In this document: in pieces, positions 30,622-32,755 of the stretch
Layout of the letters: every line of letters begins with the position of its first letter
How positions within the stretch are numbered: position 1 is the first letter of the stretch
NCBI RefSeq assembly: GCF_000718555.1
Contig: NZ_JOAN01000034.1
Location: 1 to 32,755 of the forward strand
DNA: 32,755 bases
Direction of reading: 5' to 3'
Source of the DNA: Micromonospora chokoriensis
GTDB taxonomy: Bacteria; Actinomycetota; Actinomycetes; Mycobacteriales; Micromonosporaceae
The notes under the pieces: model-generated
Told to the model about the DNA's origin: nothing
Seen by the model: the letters and a program-made list of their open reading frames with translations, nothing else
Databases searched by the model: none
Program-made: the position numbers and the translations under genes

Positions 30622-31013
30622 TCGAGCCGCGCAGACGAAGGCCACGGTGCTGCTCACAGGCGGAATACCACGCCCCGTACCAGCCCCAAGGTGCCCGCTC
30701 ATCGACATAAGCGGACGTCATCCGACTGGATAACCGGAAGCACCATGGCTGACATCTTCGGGTCCACCGAGGAGGTCACCACGACGGATACGCTGGTCAT
30801 GGCGTTGCGGGTGTGATCCGGCTCTGCTGACGGGACCAGCTACCGGTTCAGGATGGCAGGCATGACACCCCGGTCGGCAATGGCACGTCTGCCGATGTGA
30901 CGCGAGGCGACCCGGTGCCCCTCTTTATGCCTCCAACTACCGCCAGGCCGGGCAAGGCAACGAGAATCAGCGGTGGGCAGCGAACCGTACGCCGCCTACC
31001 GCTGACTCCCGAA
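30622..31013. other. No convincing gene
   Basis: About 390 bp between the VOC gene and the IS element. A 23-codon frame at 30745-30816 (MADIFGSTEEVTTTDTLVMA...) has GGAAG upstream and a stop at 30814, but matches nothing I know and is probably a relic or chance. No terminator is obvious. Confidence 0.4.
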
Positions 31014-31028
31014 CTAGGTGTTCTGCCC
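31014..31028. repeat. Left IR end of IS481 element with CTAG
   Basis: CTAGGTGTTCTGCCC: the terminal inverted repeat of the element together with one copy of the CTAG target site. It is the perfect complement of the right end at 32001-32015. Confidence 0.9.
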
Positions 31029-31904
31029 AGAGAGGTTGAGGACGCGGCTGGCGGGTGGGCCGCCGAGTGCGGTGTGATGGCGGTGGTGATTGTAGGCGTG
31101 GAACCAGGCGGGTAGGGCCGCTCGTCGGGCGGTTTCAGATCGGTTGGGCTTGGCGTAGGCCCATTCGTCGGTCATGGTCCGGTGGAAACGCTCGACCTTG
31201 CCGTTTGTCTGTGGCCGGTAGGGGCGGGTCTTCTTGACGGTGACACCGAGCTGGGTGCAGGTGTCGTGCCAGAGCCGGGACTTGTAGCAGGAGCCGTTGT
31301 CGGTGAGGACGCGGCGGACGGTGCTGCCGGACGAGCGGAACCAGGCGTGGGCGCGTTGCCAGAACGCGGCAGCGGTGTCTTGACGTTCGTCAGGAAGGAT
31401 TTCGGTGTAGGCCAGCCTGGAGTGATCGTCGATCGCGGTGTGCAGGTAGGCGTAGCCGAGCCGGGCGCCGCCGTCGGGGATGTTGCCGAGCTTCTTGATG
31501 CCGATGTGGACCAGGTCGCCGGGATGGGGGTGTTCGTAGCGGCGGATCGGTTCTCGGGTAGCCCGGTCGAGATGGGCCAGGCGGGCGACGCCCGCGCGGC
31601 GCAGGATCGCGTGGCAGGTTGAGGCGCCGACCCGGGCGGGTCCCCAACGCCGGCTCGTTCGTAGATGCAGCACCTGGCGTTCCACCTGGGGGCGGGTGCG
31701 GTTCGGGCTGTGGTGCGGCCGGCTGGAGCGGTCTTTCATTCCCGCAGCGCCTTCGACGCGGTAGCGCTCGGACCAGCGTTTCGCTGTCGTCGGGCTGACC
31801 TGCAACCGTTCCGCGGCCCGGCGCAGCGGCCACTCGTCATCGACGACGTAGCGGGCCAGACGCAGTCTGCCGCGTTCGGTCAGGGGTGCACTAGCGTGGG
31901 GCAC
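31014..31904 (-). CDS. IS481-family transposase (probably inactive)
   Basis: This 296-residue DDE integrase-fold transposase has an N-terminal helix-turn-helix (AAERLQVSPTTAKRWSERY, about 31-49) and a catalytic core. Family motifs are KKLGNIPDGG, DDHSRLAY, VLTDNGSCY with D202 and NGKVERFHRTM with E238. In close family members KKLG is preceded by H-V/I-D; here the first triad residue is glycine (VHIGIKKLG, G135), so D is replaced, one base change away. The segment after IPDGG also lacks about 15-20 residues found in relatives. It is therefore probably catalytically dead. The GTG at 31904 is preceded by GGGAGGT. The final TAG is completed by the CTAG target duplication at 31014-31017. Confidence 0.85.
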   Translation of the reverse strand: MPHASAPLTERGRLRLARYVVDDEWPLRRAAERLQVSPTTAKRWSERYRVEGAAGMKDRSSRPHHSPNRTRPQVERQVLHLRTSRRWGPARVGASTCHAILRRAGVARLAHLDRATREPIRRYEHPHPGDLVHIGIKKLGNIPDGGARLGYAYLHTAIDDHSRLAYTEILPDERQDTAAAFWQRAHAWFRSSGSTVRRVLTDNGSCYKSRLWHDTCTQLGVTVKKTRPYRPQTNGKVERFHRTMTDEWAYAKPNRSETARRAALPAWFHAYNHHRHHTALGGPPASRVLNLSGQNT

Positions 31905-32011
31905 GAGGACCTCCCGGGTGATGCGGAACCTTCGACAAGCTCCACCTCACCCGGAGCTCCTCACCCATTTCAAGATCTACGCCCTGTCACCAACGTCCAT
32001 GGGCAGAACAC
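31018..32011. mobile_element. IS481-family insertion sequence
   Basis: This 994-bp element begins GTGTTCTGCCC and ends GGGCAGAACAC, with CTAG on both sides (31014-31017 and 32012-32015), the target recognised by IS481-type elements. Removing it restores a simple ...GAACTAGTTG... target. One gene, the transposase, fills most of it. The inner parts of the repeats diverge. The ends are intact while the transposase has lost a catalytic residue, so it could be moved only by a related active copy elsewhere. Confidence 0.9.
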
Positions 32012-32015
32012 CTAG
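32001..32015. repeat. Right IR end of IS481 element with CTAG
   Basis: GGGCAGAACACCTAG, perfect complement of the left end. The second CTAG copy (32012-32015) lies 46 bp before the start codon of the GNAT gene. Confidence 0.9.
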
Positions 32016-32061
32016 TTGTACAGGCGGGCGAGGGCCGCACCCGGTCGAAATGAGGTGCTTG

Positions 32062-32661
32062 ATGACCCCGAAGCCCGCCAGGCTGCGCGGCATGGACGTT
32101 CGTCTTGAGCCTTGGTCGGAATCCGCGCTCGACCTCCTGCGCCGGATCAACACTCCGCAGATGCGTCGACACGTCGGCGGTCCCGAGCCGGAGGAACAAC
32201 TGCTTGCCCGGCACCGCCGATACCTTGCCATGCCGGCAGCTGGCCGCGGCTGCATGTTCGCCGTACTGCTCGGCGACGAGATGGTCGGCAGCATCGCATA
32301 CCACCAGCGTGACTGGCAGGGCCAGCAGATCTACGAGACCGGCTGGAACGTCCTAGCGCCCTACCAGGGCCGAGGCATTGCCTCCGCAGCCGGTACCGCC
32401 CTAATCACCATCGTCCGCGAGGCTGCCCGCCACCCCGACGCGCCCCACAGCCTGCACGCGTTCCCCTCAATCGAGAACGCCCCCTCCAACGCACTCTGCC
32501 ACCGCCTTGGCTTCACTCTCCTCGGCCCTTGCAATTTTGAGTACCCGCCGGGCAGCGGCTCCCTTATGCGCAGCAACGACTGGCGCATCGACCTCGCCAA
32601 CTCCGGCCGGACTGCCGTCACGCCGCAGCGCGACCGCGTGCGACTTCGACACAGTCCCTAG
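32062..32661 (+). CDS. GNAT-family acetyltransferase
   Basis: This 199-residue protein is a RimJ/RimL-type GNAT N-acetyltransferase. The acetyl-CoA-binding motif A appears as APYQGRGIASAAGTALI (about residues 105-121, Q/R-x-x-G-x-G/A) after the strand ETGWNVL, and SNALCHRLGFTLLG is the typical motif B end. It transfers acetyl groups from acetyl-CoA to an amine; substrate unknown, possibly a small molecule or antibiotic. The ATG at 32062 has GAGG six bases before it; an ATG at 32050 is less well placed. The IS481 element ends 46 bp upstream, so the gene's original promoter was probably displaced. Confidence 0.9.
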   Translation: MTPKPARLRGMDVRLEPWSESALDLLRRINTPQMRRHVGGPEPEEQLLARHRRYLAMPAAGRGCMFAVLLGDEMVGSIAYHQRDWQGQQIYETGWNVLAPYQGRGIASAAGTALITIVREAARHPDAPHSLHAFPSIENAPSNALCHRLGFTLLGPCNFEYPPGSGSLMRSNDWRIDLANSGRTAVTPQRDRVRLRHSP

Positions 32662-32725
32662 TAGCGCTTTGTTAGGTCGGCGTGTCGTGGGGTCATCGGG
32701 GCGGTCTGAGTAGTTCGATGTTGCG

Positions 32726-32755
32726 GTGACCCCTGACGAGCTTTCGGTTGTGCGG
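32726..32755 (+). CDS. Possible IS701-like transposase start (partial)
   Basis: GTG at 32726 opens a frame reading VTPDELSVVR to the window edge. This resembles the beginning of actinomycete IS701-type transposases, which open VTPxELxxVRxxL. The preceding GCGCTTTGTTAGGTC near 32664 could be the element's terminal repeat. Only ten codons are visible, so this is a lead. Confidence 0.3.
   Translation, partial: MTPDELSVVR

Overview
The window is very GC-rich. Its coding regions end almost every codon in G or C, its operons are tightly packed, GTG starts are common, and its AfsR/SARP, MmyB-like and DUF2690-type families are typical of actinomycetes. I read it as chromosomal DNA of an actinomycete, plausibly Micromonosporaceae (a family-level inference from gene content, not a measured placement).

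Layout. (1) 1-2500: a lone PARG-type ADP-ribose glycohydrolase on the minus strand, a decayed MmyB-like XRE regulator, and a cold-shock gene with a long structured leader and a strong terminator. (2) 2722-12262: a minus-strand uronic-acid oligosaccharide operon read in the order DUF2264 protein, sugar-binding lipoprotein, two ABC permeases, DUF624/YesL-like membrane protein, GH88 unsaturated glucuronyl hydrolase, and an IolB/KduI-family isomerase. A divergently transcribed DeoR-LacI hybrid repressor sits beside it. A matched pair of 10-bp boxes exactly 100 bp apart lies on the two divergent promoters, which suggests one repressor controlling both directions. A 16-bp perfect intercistronic stem-loop follows the binding-protein gene.

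(3) 12740-24526: the most striking part. Seven co-directional genes, six junctions of which are overlaps or a 14-bp gap, encode a NYN/PIN-like RNase-zinc ribbon-FHA protein, a TerY-like vWA protein, a divergent protein kinase with a zinc ribbon, a large Upf1/Dna2-like SF1 helicase, an unrecognised 408-aa protein, a coiled-coil plus McrB-like AAA+ protein, and a DUF2357-like protein with a cysteine-rich C-terminus. The combination of phospho-signalling parts (kinase, FHA, vWA) with nucleic-acid-processing parts (NYN, helicase, McrB/DUF2357 pair) looks like a regulated conflict or anti-phage system. It is related in spirit to the TerY-phosphorylation triads but lacks a PP2C phosphatase and carries a restriction-like ATPase.

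(4) 24658-32755: an ABC exporter pair, a cytidine-deaminase-like enzyme, a graveyard of three truncated genes (an IPNS-like 2OG-Fe(II) oxygenase, a TIGR01777-type epimerase and an AfsR/SARP BTAD domain), a secreted DUF2690-like protein, a small conserved-looking hypothetical, a VOC protein, an IS481-family element with clear ends and CTAG target duplication but a damaged catalytic triad, a GNAT acetyltransferase just behind it, and what may be the first codons of another transposase at the window edge. No rRNA, tRNA or CRISPR array was seen.
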